Part shown: positions 23,473 through 30,261 of the stretch, piece after piece
How the letters are laid out: each line of letters begins with the position of its first letter
How positions within the stretch are numbered: position 1 is the stretch's first letter
DNA from: Candidatus Acetothermia bacterium
GTDB taxonomy: Bacteria; Bipolaricaulota; Bipolaricaulia; Bipolaricaulales; Bipolaricaulaceae
Direction of reading: 5' to 3'
NCBI GenBank assembly: GCA_003566155.1
Contig: PXEP01000198.1
Coordinates: 1 to 33,749, forward strand
DNA: 33,749 nucleotides
The notes under the pieces: model-generated
What the model saw: only the letters and a program-made list of their open reading frames with translations
Told to the model about the DNA's origin: nothing
Databases searched by the model: none
Position numbers and translations under genes: made by a program

Positions 23473-24293
23473 GGGCCCGGCGGGCGTTTAGGCAAAGCTG
23501 GCACTACTTGCTGCTTGCGGCGGCGGCGGCGTTCTTTCTCATGCCTGTGTACGTGATGCTGGTCACTGGGTTGAAGCCGTTTGCCGAGGTGGCCTTGCCC
23601 CGGATGTGGCACCTGCCCCAGCAGCTCAGCTTCGACAACTTCGCGGCCGCGTTCAACGTGCTTTCCGGGAACCTGTTCAACAGCCTGCTGGTGGCGATAC
23701 TGGGTGCGCTGGGCTCGGCGATGCTCGGGTCGCTGAACGGCTATGTCCTTTCCAAGTGGCGCTTCCGGGGTTCCAACTTTGTGTTCGGCGCGATGCTGTT
23801 TGGCATGTTCATCCCCTATCAGAGCGTGCTCATCCCGCTGGTTCGGTTCATGCAGGAGATCAACCTGTATGGCGGCCTGCCGGGGCTGATCCTGACGCAC
23901 ATCGTGTACGGGATCCCCATCACTACGCTCATCTTTCGTAACTACTTCGCCACCGTTCCCACCGAAGTGGTCGATTCGGCGCAGATCGACGGCGCTGGCG
24001 TGCTGGGGGTGTATCGGTACATCATGCTCCCCATCGCCATCCCCGGGTTCGCTGTGACCATCATCTGGCAGTTCACCCAGCTGTGGAACGACTTCTTGTT
24101 CGCCATCGCCCTGACCGAGCCGCGGCACTGGCCGGTGACCGTGGCCTTGCAAAACCTGGCCGGGGCTCGGGTGGTGGAGTGGAACGTCCAGATGGCAGGC
24201 GCCCTGCTGGCAGCGCTGCCCACTGTGCTTGTGTATATCATCTTGGGACGGTATTTCCTCCGCGGGCTCATGTCCGGCTCACTCAAGGGTTAG
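23469..24293 (+). CDS. ABC sugar transporter permease 2 (MalG/GtsC type)
   Basis: 274 aa from ATG 23469, coupled by a 4-bp overlap to permease 1. Six transmembrane helices; the EAA loop 'VPTEVVDSAQIDGAGVLGVYRYIMLPIAIPG' lies at about 160-190. The N-terminus 'YLLLAAAAAFFLMPVYVMLVTGLKP' fits CUT1 second permeases. No ATP-binding subunit is encoded in the operon. CUT1 importers commonly share one MsiK/UgpC-like ATPase encoded elsewhere, so this complex is probably energised in that way. Confidence 0.94.
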   Translation: MRARRAFRQSWHYLLLAAAAAFFLMPVYVMLVTGLKPFAEVALPRMWHLPQQLSFDNFAAAFNVLSGNLFNSLLVAILGALGSAMLGSLNGYVLSKWRFRGSNFVFGAMLFGMFIPYQSVLIPLVRFMQEINLYGGLPGLILTHIVYGIPITTLIFRNYFATVPTEVVDSAQIDGAGVLGVYRYIMLPIAIPGFAVTIIWQFTQLWNDFLFAIALTEPRHWPVTVALQNLAGARVVEWNVQMAGALLAALPTVLVYIILGRYFLRGLMSGSLKG

Positions 24294-24339
24294 CCAGGCC
24301 CCGGCCGATCCCCGGTCCAGTTGGGAGTTCAGCGCGAAG

Positions 24340-24368
24340 TTGCGATCCATTCCGTATTCGTGTAGCAT
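24340..24368 (+). promoter_or_regulatory. Likely promoter of glyA and its leader
   Basis: TTGCGA (24340-24345), 17-bp spacer, TAGCAT (24363-24368); each hexamer matches four of six consensus positions. Transcription would start near 24375, leaving a leader of about 290 nt. Confidence 0.45.
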
Positions 24369-24386
24369 AGAGGGTATTGTTGCCTC

Positions 24387-24529
24387 TGCAGGCGGGGCAT
24401 GATGGACTGTGCCCGCCGCATGTCGAGGGCTCCACGGGGGAGGTTTCCCCGCTACTTGTGGGTGTTGTGCTAACCCGCTGCGAAAGAGCAAAGCCTCGAC
24501 ACTGGTCGGCGTAAGAGACGCCCGACCAG
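24387..24529 (+). ncRNA. Candidate structured leader RNA upstream of glyA
   Basis: Three helical domains abut with no spare base between them. P1 spans 24387-24420 (GGCGGG-CA with TG-CCCGCC, small bulges). P2 closes with a perfect 8-bp TGTCGAGG/CCTCGACA (24421-24428 with 24494-24501). It holds two hairpins: CGGGGGA/TTCCCCG (24435-24451) and GTGGGT/ACCCGC (24458-24478). P3 is an 11-bp stem with one bulged C (24502-24529, loop AAGAG). A further 7-bp hairpin, GGCGACC/GGTCGCC (24620-24636), sits just before the glyA ribosome site and could be the switching element. I compared it by memory with SAM, THF, ZTP, glycine, TPP, cobalamin and c-di-GMP riboswitches and found no match. Structure is inferred by eye. 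Confidence 0.55.
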
Positions 24530-24663
24530 GCCTTAAGAAGCTGGAGGGATGAGCAGGTCGTGGTATGACGGAGGGGCGCGCAAGCGTCTCCATCCGCCCT
24601 AGCTACGTGTGCCATCCCGGGCGACCACCGGTCGCCGCTTCGCAAAACCGTGTAAGGGGGATC

Positions 24664-25995
24664 ATGAATAGCCAGAGAGGAAATGTGCAGACCATGCTGG
24701 AACAGGACCGCGAGCTCCGCCGGGCCATTGCCGGTGAGGAAGCGCGCCAGCAAGAGGGGTTAGAACTCATCCCCTCGGAGAACTACGTATCACGGGCGGT
24801 GCGGGAGGCGCTATCCTCCGCGCTGACCAACAAGTACGCTGAAGGCTACCCGGGCCGGCGCTACTACGGCGGTCAGGAGAACACCGACATCGTAGAGCGT
24901 ATTGCCATCGACCGGGCCAAGCGCCTGTTCGGGGCCCAGTACGCCAACGTGCAGCCCCTGTCGGGGGCGCCGGCCAACCTGGCCGTGTACGCGGCGTTGC
25001 TTAAGCCGGGGGACACCGTGCTGGGGATGGACCTCTCCCATGGCGGGCACCTTACTCACGGACACCCGGTGACCCTCCCGGCCAAGGTATACCGCTTCGT
25101 ACGCTATGCGATGAGCGACCCGGAGACGGGGGAGATCGACTACGAGGACATGCGCCGCACAGCGCTACGTGAGCAGCCGAAGATGATCCTGGCCGGATTC
25201 TCCGCCTACAGCCGAAACCTTGACTACCAAGCGTTTGTCGACATCGGCCGCGAGGTGGGCGCCTACGTCGTTGCTGACATCGCCCACATCGCCGGGCTGA
25301 TCGCAGGCCGTGCCCTTGAGAACCCGTTCGACTATGGCTTCGATGTGCTCACCACCACCACGCATAAGACGCTCCGTGGACCGCGCGGAGGGATGATCCT
25401 CGTGCGAGAGGACCGCGACATCGCCAAGAAGGTCAACAAGGCCGTGTTCCCCGGGCTGCAGGGTGGGCCGCACATGAACGTGATCGCGGCCAAGGCGGTG
25501 GCGTTCGGCGAAGCGCTGCACCCATCGTTTGCCTGCTACGCCCGCCAAGTGTGCTCCAACGCCAACGCGATGGCCCACATACTTGCCGCCCGCGGCGTGC
25601 GCATGATCGGCGGGGGGACGGACAACCACCTCATCCTGGCCGATGTGTACTCCTCGCTAGGCATATCTGGTGCTGAGGCCGAGGAACTGCTGGATAGCGT
25701 AGGGATCACGGTGAACAAGAACGTAATTGCCGATGATCAGCGCAAGGCGCTTGATCCTTCGGGGATTCGCCTGGGCACCCCTGCGCTCACGACGCGTGGC
25801 TTCGGTAAGGCCGATTGCGCGCGTGTAGCGCATCTCATTGTTGACACAATCGAGCAACGGGACGATAGCTCACGGCTTGAGGCCATTCGCCGCGAGGTCC
25901 GCGAGCTGGCCCGTGCGCACCCCATCCCGCAGGACTTCATTCCCACGCGCCAGGGTGTGCGCCTCGTCCGGCGCCCCCGCGTCCCCACCAGCTAA
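24664..25995 (+). CDS. glyA: Serine hydroxymethyltransferase
   Basis: 443 aa from ATG 24664, shortly after AAGGGGG; GTG 24685 and ATG 24694 are alternatives, and the first conserved block (ELIPSENYVSRAV, residues 34-46) is downstream of all. The enzyme interconverts serine plus tetrahydrofolate with glycine plus methylene-THF, using PLP. Visible marks are 'NKYAEGYPGRRYYGGQENTD' (56-75), 'DLSHGGHLTHGH' (123-134), 'VADIAHIAGLIA' (203-214) and the PLP-binding Lys235 in 'TTTHKTLRGPRGG'. Near the end 'GIRLGTPALTTRGF' is also canonical. Length is normal for bacterial GlyA (about 415-430) with a slightly long N-terminus. The long structured leader points to RNA-level control. Confidence 0.97.
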   Translation: MNSQRGNVQTMLEQDRELRRAIAGEEARQQEGLELIPSENYVSRAVREALSSALTNKYAEGYPGRRYYGGQENTDIVERIAIDRAKRLFGAQYANVQPLSGAPANLAVYAALLKPGDTVLGMDLSHGGHLTHGHPVTLPAKVYRFVRYAMSDPETGEIDYEDMRRTALREQPKMILAGFSAYSRNLDYQAFVDIGREVGAYVVADIAHIAGLIAGRALENPFDYGFDVLTTTTHKTLRGPRGGMILVREDRDIAKKVNKAVFPGLQGGPHMNVIAAKAVAFGEALHPSFACYARQVCSNANAMAHILAARGVRMIGGGTDNHLILADVYSSLGISGAEAEELLDSVGITVNKNVIADDQRKALDPSGIRLGTPALTTRGFGKADCARVAHLIVDTIEQRDDSSRLEAIRREVRELARAHPIPQDFIPTRQGVRLVRRPRVPTS

Positions 25996-26000
25996 TCCAC

Positions 26001-26094
26001 GGGGACAGTCCCCCAGGGGTAGGTAAAGGGGACAGGCCCCCCGGTGAGGTCGAAGGGGACAGTCCCCCACCTCTGATCGGCGGGGACTGTCCCC
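26001..26094. repeat. GGGGACAGTCCCC array C (4 units, 27-bp period)
   Basis: Units at 26001-26013, 26028-26040 (one mismatch), 26055-26067 and 26082-26094 (reverse centre). It is the longest array and fills the gap between convergent genes: it starts 5 bp after the glyA stop and ends 7 bp before the stop of the leftward gene. Transcripts from either side would read into tandem hairpins. Confidence 0.93.
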
Positions 26095-26101
26095 CTTTCG
26101 A

Positions 26102-26926
26102 CTATCCTTCTTCGACCACGAACTCCACGCACACGTAGGCGGGGCCTTCCTCGTGCAGGGTATCCCCCTCCACTCTGCCCTGAGTGGTTAGCGTCCCCTG
26201 CAGAGTGTAGGTTCCCGGACCGGGGAGCTCGCCTGTGTTGATGCGCTCGAAGTAGAGCGTGCCGTCCATGGTGTAGGTCTCCTCGCCCAAGGCCATGATA
26301 AATGCCTGGTCATCGGACCAGCGCCACACCTCGTCTCCGTCCTTGTACACAGCGAAGTCGTAACGCTGTCCGGTGTTGAACGCGAACGTGTGGTCAGCCG
26401 CGGTTGTGGTCACCACCATCGCAACCGGAAGCGACGCCCCCCAGGGCACTTCGTCCACAGTAGACAGGAGCACGACGAGGGGTGGGAAGTAGGGATTCTC
26501 ACAGTCGATGGCCGGTTCGGTAGGCGGGATGTCCCAGAAGTTGTTGTTATCGTCGACATGCTCGGTTACCTGGAACGAGTCCTGTAAGATAGTTTCCCCC
26601 TCGTAGGAGACCGTCACCATATATGTCCCACGGGAAAGCTCTCCCAGCGAAGCCTCTAACTCCCACGGCGTGGGTTCGGGGTCGCAGTCAGTATCGCGGG
26701 TGGCCAACCTTACGGTAATGAAGCTCCCCAGGCGGATGAGGGTGTACGAGGTGGGGACGCACGCGTCCGGCCACACGCCGGACAACACGAGGGTCACCTC
26801 CTCGTCCTCCACGGGGGTAGGCGGGATCGTCTCCATACTTATCTCTTCGACTTGCTCTGCGTCGAATGCCAGGCCCATGGTCCCGAAGACCAACAGCCCC
26901 AGCAACACAGCTAACAGTTTGCGCAT
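26102..26926 (-). CDS. Secreted protein with C-terminal BsuPI-like domain
   Basis: 274 aa from ATG 26926; GTG 26938 sits closer to GGAGGAG and is an alternative. The signal peptide is MRKLLAVLLGLLVFGTMGLA. Residues 20-130 form a beta-rich, immunoglobulin-like region with Cys pairs ('VWPDACVPTSYTLIRLGSFITVRLATRDTDC'). Residues 145-250 match the BsuPI family (intracellular proteinase inhibitor fold): 'FAFNTGQRYDFAVYKDGDEVWRWSDDQAF' and 'GTYTLQGTLTTQ'. In exported proteins of this kind the domain is a generic beta-sandwich rather than a proven inhibitor. The role is unknown. Confidence 0.8.
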   Translation of the reverse strand: MRKLLAVLLGLLVFGTMGLAFDAEQVEEISMETIPPTPVEDEEVTLVLSGVWPDACVPTSYTLIRLGSFITVRLATRDTDCDPEPTPWELEASLGELSRGTYMVTVSYEGETILQDSFQVTEHVDDNNNFWDIPPTEPAIDCENPYFPPLVVLLSTVDEVPWGASLPVAMVVTTTAADHTFAFNTGQRYDFAVYKDGDEVWRWSDDQAFIMALGEETYTMDGTLYFERINTGELPGPGTYTLQGTLTTQGRVEGDTLHEEGPAYVCVEFVVEEG

Positions 26927-26981
26927 CGCTGCACTCACCTCCTCCTCCACCATAGCCGACTCCCGCTCACCGGAAAAGGGG

Positions 26982-27035
26982 GGGGACAGAGGGGGGGGGG
27001 CAGTCCCCCCTACCCAGGTAACGGGGACTGTCCCC
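26982..27035. repeat. GGGGACAGTCCCC array D (2 units plus degenerate G-rich copy)
   Basis: Units at 26996-27008 (one mismatch) and 27023-27035 (exact, reverse centre), 27 bp apart. A half unit, GGGGACAGA, starts at 26982, 14 bp before the first unit, inside a run of G. The array lies between divergent genes, unlike the others, and close to the epimerase start. Confidence 0.85.
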
Positions 27036-27064
27036 GTCCCCCCTTAGCGCGCTAACATGGCCCT

Positions 27065-28207
27065 ATGGGGAAGACTAGAGTTGTAGAGGCAACGGTATTC
27101 CGGTTTCCTTTTACGTTGAAGAAGGCGTTCCGTATTGCGCTGGGCGCCACCAACCGGATGGAGGAGATCATCCTACGACTGCGCACCGAGGATGGACACG
27201 AAGGTTGGGGGGAGGCTTCGCCTAGCCCTCGGATCCTCGGGTCCACGGCGGGGTCGACCCTGGAGGCGTTGGAGGTGCTGCTGCGGGTCGTGTTGGGCGA
27301 GGATCCCCGGCGTATCGGCTACCTCGTCGACCAGATGGACCGGGTGATGTTGGGGCAGTCGGCAGCCAAGGCTGCGGTGGATATTGCCCTCCACGACCTT
27401 GTGGGGAGCATCACAGGTGAGCCCGTATGGCGCATGCTCGGTGGGCACCGCACCGAGCGGGTGGAGACCGACTTCACTGTGGGGATGGACGATCCCCGCA
27501 CCATGGCTGCCGAGGCCAAGGAGCTTGCCGAACAAGGATTCTGCACGATCAAAGTGAAGGTGGGCGAGGATCCGGAGATGGACGTCGCCCGAGTGTGGGT
27601 GATCCGGGAAGCAGTGGGCGACGATGTGGCCATCCGCATCGACGCCAACCAAGGCTGGACCGTGCCCCAGGCCATTTGGGCCTTGGCTGCGATGAGCGAA
27701 TGCGACGTCCAGCTGGCCGAGCAGCCCGTAGCCGCCGAGGACATCGAAGGGTTGGGCCGTGTGCGCGTTCACTCCCCGATCCCGATCATGGCCGACGAGG
27801 CGGTGCACTCTCCACAGGATGCCCTGCGGGTGATCCGTGCTGGCGCGGCCGATTATGTGAACATAAAACTCATGAAGGCCGGTGGGCTGTGGCGGGCGCG
27901 GGAGATCGCGGCCATCTGCCGGGCGGCCAATATCCCCAACATGATTGGCGGCATGGTGGAGTCCAATATCTCGGCCACTGCGGCCATTCACTTTGCCATC
28001 GGCGAAGGGAACATCGTGTTCCGCGATCTCGATCTTGCAGAGCGCCCCGAGGCCAAACTGATCAAAGAGGGCCCCACCGAGATTCGAGATGGCGAGCAGG
28101 TGCTGTTGCAGCCGGACGCGGCAGGGTTTGGCTTTGGCCCGCTGCATGAGGACTGGTTGGTAGAGGAGAAAACGTATCGCTTCGACGGGGAGGTGACCGA
28201 TGCCTGA
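27065..28207 (+). CDS. Dipeptide epimerase (enolase superfamily)
   Basis: 380 aa from ATG 27065; no clear ribosome site precedes it, because array D ends only 29 bp upstream. It has the enolase-superfamily fold with the full L-Ala-D/L-Glu or related dipeptide epimerase active site. This comprises the K-x-K pair Lys163/Lys165 in 'TIKVKVG', Asp193 in 'RIDANQGW', Glu219 in 'LAEQPV', Asp244 in 'MADEAV' and Lys268 in 'NIKLMKAGG'. Such enzymes epimerise dipeptides from murein turnover or the diet. It overlaps the next gene, a serine hydrolase, by 8 nt, which suggests a joint pathway of peptide degradation. Confidence 0.93.
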   Translation: MGKTRVVEATVFRFPFTLKKAFRIALGATNRMEEIILRLRTEDGHEGWGEASPSPRILGSTAGSTLEALEVLLRVVLGEDPRRIGYLVDQMDRVMLGQSAAKAAVDIALHDLVGSITGEPVWRMLGGHRTERVETDFTVGMDDPRTMAAEAKELAEQGFCTIKVKVGEDPEMDVARVWVIREAVGDDVAIRIDANQGWTVPQAIWALAAMSECDVQLAEQPVAAEDIEGLGRVRVHSPIPIMADEAVHSPQDALRVIRAGAADYVNIKLMKAGGLWRAREIAAICRAANIPNMIGGMVESNISATAAIHFAIGEGNIVFRDLDLAERPEAKLIKEGPTEIRDGEQVLLQPDAAGFGFGPLHEDWLVEEKTYRFDGEVTDA

Positions 28208-29555
28208 TTGGAAGATGTTAGATGAGTTCGTGCGCGAGCGGATGAGAAGGACACGGCTGCCGGGGTTGAGCATGATTGTGATCCGCGGCGACGAGCCCTT
28301 GCACACGCGATCGTACGGTTTTCGCGATCTTGCCAAGCGCCTTCCAGCCTCGCCCCGCACTGTATACGGGATCGGAAGCATCTCCAAATCGTTCGCTGCC
28401 CTGTCCATCCTCAAGCTGGCCGAGGACGGGAAGCTCTCCCCCGAAGATCGTGTGGACCGCTTTCTTCCCCTGACCATCCGGCCCCACGGGGAGCCAATCC
28501 GCATATGGCACCTTCTCACTCACAGTTCGGGGATCCCTGCGCTGGGCTACGCCGAGGGGGAGATCCGCTTCGGGCAGGGCACCGGCGGACGGTACACCAC
28601 CCTCTCAACGATAGAGGACTTTGTGGACTGGCTGAACGACTCCGAGGACTGGGTCGAATCCCGCCCCGGCGAGCGCTGGCTGTACCTGAACGAGGGCTAC
28701 ATCATCCTTGGCGGGATCGTCGAGAAGCTTACCGGCCTTTCGTTTGCCGATTACGTCCGTAAAGAAATCCTCGAGCCTTTGCAGCTCCAGGAGACCGGCT
28801 TTCTCGGCGAGGACCTCGGGCCGGAGCTTGCGGTCCCCTACATCATCCCCAGCGAAGGACAGGCCAAGGCCGGCAAGGTCCTGCCCATCCCCATCGGAAG
28901 CGATGGGGGCTTGGCCAGCACGGCGCTGGATATGGCCAGGTACCTCGGGTTGTACCTCCGGCAGGGGAGTCCGTTGATCAGCCAGGAAACCTATCAGCAG
29001 ATGATCGCCCCACGGGTTAGGCTCCCCCACGTTCCGGCGCCGTTCTCTGACGCCAGCCGGGGCTCGTATGCGTATGGACTTATGGTGCAGCCCTTCTTCG
29101 GCCGCACGCTGATTGGCCACGGGGGGAGCGTCCTTGTGTACACCGCGTACATTGGCTATCTCCCGGAGGAGAACCTTGGGGTTGCCGTGCTCGCAAACGG
29201 GGGTGGCTACCCCTGCTCACAACTGGCGCAGATCGCCCTGGCCCATGCTGCCGGCGAGGATATTGACGAACTCTCCTGCCTTGAACTGGAGGACTTGGGG
29301 GAGGAGCTATCGGGGTCCTACGCCACGTACCGTGAAACCATGCGGGCTACCGTGCGGGTCCGCGGCGCCATTGTGGAACTCACCATAGAGGACAGCGAAT
29401 CGCCGCAGACCGTCTACCTCACTGTGGAGGAACCGGGCAAGGAGGAAGTTCGCTGCCGCGCGCACCTTGGAGACCGCCAAATGGAGGTGGTGTTCCGCCG
29501 CACAGGCTCCAACGTGGAACTCCTGTACGAACGCTACAAACTCCGCCGCCTTTGA
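28200..29555 (+). CDS. Serine hydrolase of the beta-lactamase/D-peptidase family
   Basis: 451 aa from ATG 28200, overlapping the epimerase by 8 nt. It has the three active-site motifs of the class C beta-lactamase / D-aminopeptidase fold: Ser60-x-x-Lys63 ('SISK'), Tyr-x-Asn in 'LYLNEGYIILGG', and 'GHGG' near residue 310. 'LLTHSSGIP' and 'STALDMARYL' are also typical. A C-terminal beta domain of about 110 residues follows ('GSYATYRETMRATVRVRG..'). No signal peptide is seen, so it is probably cytoplasmic. With the epimerase it probably hydrolyses dipeptides or muropeptides. Its TGA overlaps the flank of array E. Confidence 0.9.
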   Translation: MPDWKMLDEFVRERMRRTRLPGLSMIVIRGDEPLHTRSYGFRDLAKRLPASPRTVYGIGSISKSFAALSILKLAEDGKLSPEDRVDRFLPLTIRPHGEPIRIWHLLTHSSGIPALGYAEGEIRFGQGTGGRYTTLSTIEDFVDWLNDSEDWVESRPGERWLYLNEGYIILGGIVEKLTGLSFADYVRKEILEPLQLQETGFLGEDLGPELAVPYIIPSEGQAKAGKVLPIPIGSDGGLASTALDMARYLGLYLRQGSPLISQETYQQMIAPRVRLPHVPAPFSDASRGSYAYGLMVQPFFGRTLIGHGGSVLVYTAYIGYLPEENLGVAVLANGGGYPCSQLAQIALAHAAGEDIDELSCLELEDLGEELSGSYATYRETMRATVRVRGAIVELTIEDSESPQTVYLTVEEPGKEEVRCRAHLGDRQMEVVFRRTGSNVELLYERYKLRRL

Positions 29556-29556
29556 G

Positions 29557-29596
29557 GGGGACAGTCCCCCTCAAGCTAGGTAGGGGGACAGTCCCC
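29557..29596. repeat. GGGGACAGTCCCC array E (2 units), left flank of the RAYT gene
   Basis: Exact units at 29557-29569 and 29584-29596, 27 bp apart, same orientation. The first begins 2 bp after the TGA of the serine hydrolase. The RAYT promoter starts 2 bp after the second. Confidence 0.93.
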
Positions 29597-29597
29597 G

Positions 29598-29625
29598 TTG
29601 CCTTATCCTCTTTCTGCGTTATACT
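29598..29625 (+). promoter_or_regulatory. Promoter of the RAYT gene
   Basis: TTGCCT (29598-29603), 16-bp spacer, TATACT (29620-29625). It directly abuts array E, so expression of the transposase may depend on what the repeats bind or form. Confidence 0.5.
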
Positions 29626-29650
29626 GATGTGGAAGGAGGAGCAAAGGTTC

Positions 29651-30238
29651 ATGGCACGGAAACCTCGTTCATGGCTCGTTGGACATGCTCATCATGTGCT
29701 TTCCCGAGGGAACCAACGAAGGAGGGTCTTCCACACACCTGATGACTACGCAGCGTTCCTGGCGATCATGAGAGAGGCCAAGAACCGGCATCCCATTCGC
29801 CTCCTTGGGTACTGTCTTATGCCCAACCATCTGCACTTCGTTCTCATGTCACGCGAACCCTGGGAGCTTAGTCGTTGGATGCATTTGGTGCTTACAACGC
29901 ACGTGGCTCGCTACCGCAAGGTTCACCAGTCTGTGGGGCACATCTGGCAAGGACGTTTCAAGAGCTTCCCGATCGAGGATGGGCACATTCTCCTGGTGCT
30001 ACGATATGTTGAAGCCAATCCTGTGCGGGCAGGACTAACCAGGTCGGCAGGCGCATGGTTGTGGTCTTCGCATCGCGAGCGGCTTGGCATCGCAGGAAGA
30101 CAGCTCGCCGACCCTCTCCCGATCAAACTTCCGGCAGACTGGGCCGACTACGTCGACAGGCCGCTCAAAGAGGCAACCCTCAGTGCGGTGCGGCAAGCCG
30201 CACAGAAGGAGAAGAGGGTAGAGGGACTGTCCCCATAG
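29651..30238 (+). CDS. REP-associated tyrosine transposase (RAYT, Y1_Tnp/TnpA_REP)
   Basis: 195 aa from ATG 29651 (MARKPRSWLVGHAHHVLSRG), preceded by AAGGAGG; an in-frame ATG at 29626 adds eight residues. It is a single-domain HUH nuclease: 'RGNQRRRVFHTPDDY' (19-33), the HUH pair His60/His62 in 'LMPNHLHFVLM', catalytic Tyr119 in 'LRYVEANPVRAGL' and the RAYT-specific 'WLWSSH' at 136-141. RAYTs cut and rejoin single-stranded palindromic repeats and spread them through the genome as non-autonomous elements. Two palindrome arrays bracket this gene, and the last five residues (EGLSP) are read through a repeat unit. It is a lone copy without IS ends. Confidence 0.93.
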   Translation: MARKPRSWLVGHAHHVLSRGNQRRRVFHTPDDYAAFLAIMREAKNRHPIRLLGYCLMPNHLHFVLMSREPWELSRWMHLVLTTHVARYRKVHQSVGHIWQGRFKSFPIEDGHILLVLRYVEANPVRAGLTRSAGAWLWSSHRERLGIAGRQLADPLPIKLPADWADYVDRPLKEATLSAVRQAAQKEKRVEGLSP

Positions 30239-30261
30239 TCAGCTTGATGGGGACAGTCCCC
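30222..30261. repeat. GGGGACAGTCCCC array F (2 units), right flank of the RAYT gene
   Basis: Units at 30222-30234 (one mismatch, reverse centre) and 30249-30261 (exact), 27 bp apart. The first unit encodes the C-terminus of the RAYT protein. The base after the second starts the CTA that is the leftward exporter's TAG stop codon. Confidence 0.92.

Noticed and set aside
24470-24501. c-di-GMP-I riboswitch, suggested by GAAAG..GCAAAGCC
   Set aside because: The order of conserved segments and the closing helices differ from the c-di-GMP-I fold; the similarity is limited to a few bases.
25996-26101. CRISPR array
   Set aside because: Units are 13-bp palindromes with 14-bp gaps, in two to four copies, alternate in orientation, and no cas genes are present. 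This is a REP-type array.
27173-28519. Long leftward frame (448 codons) opposite the epimerase and hydrolase
   Set aside because: It is the antisense shadow of two strongly supported enzymes and has no recognisable domain or ribosome site.
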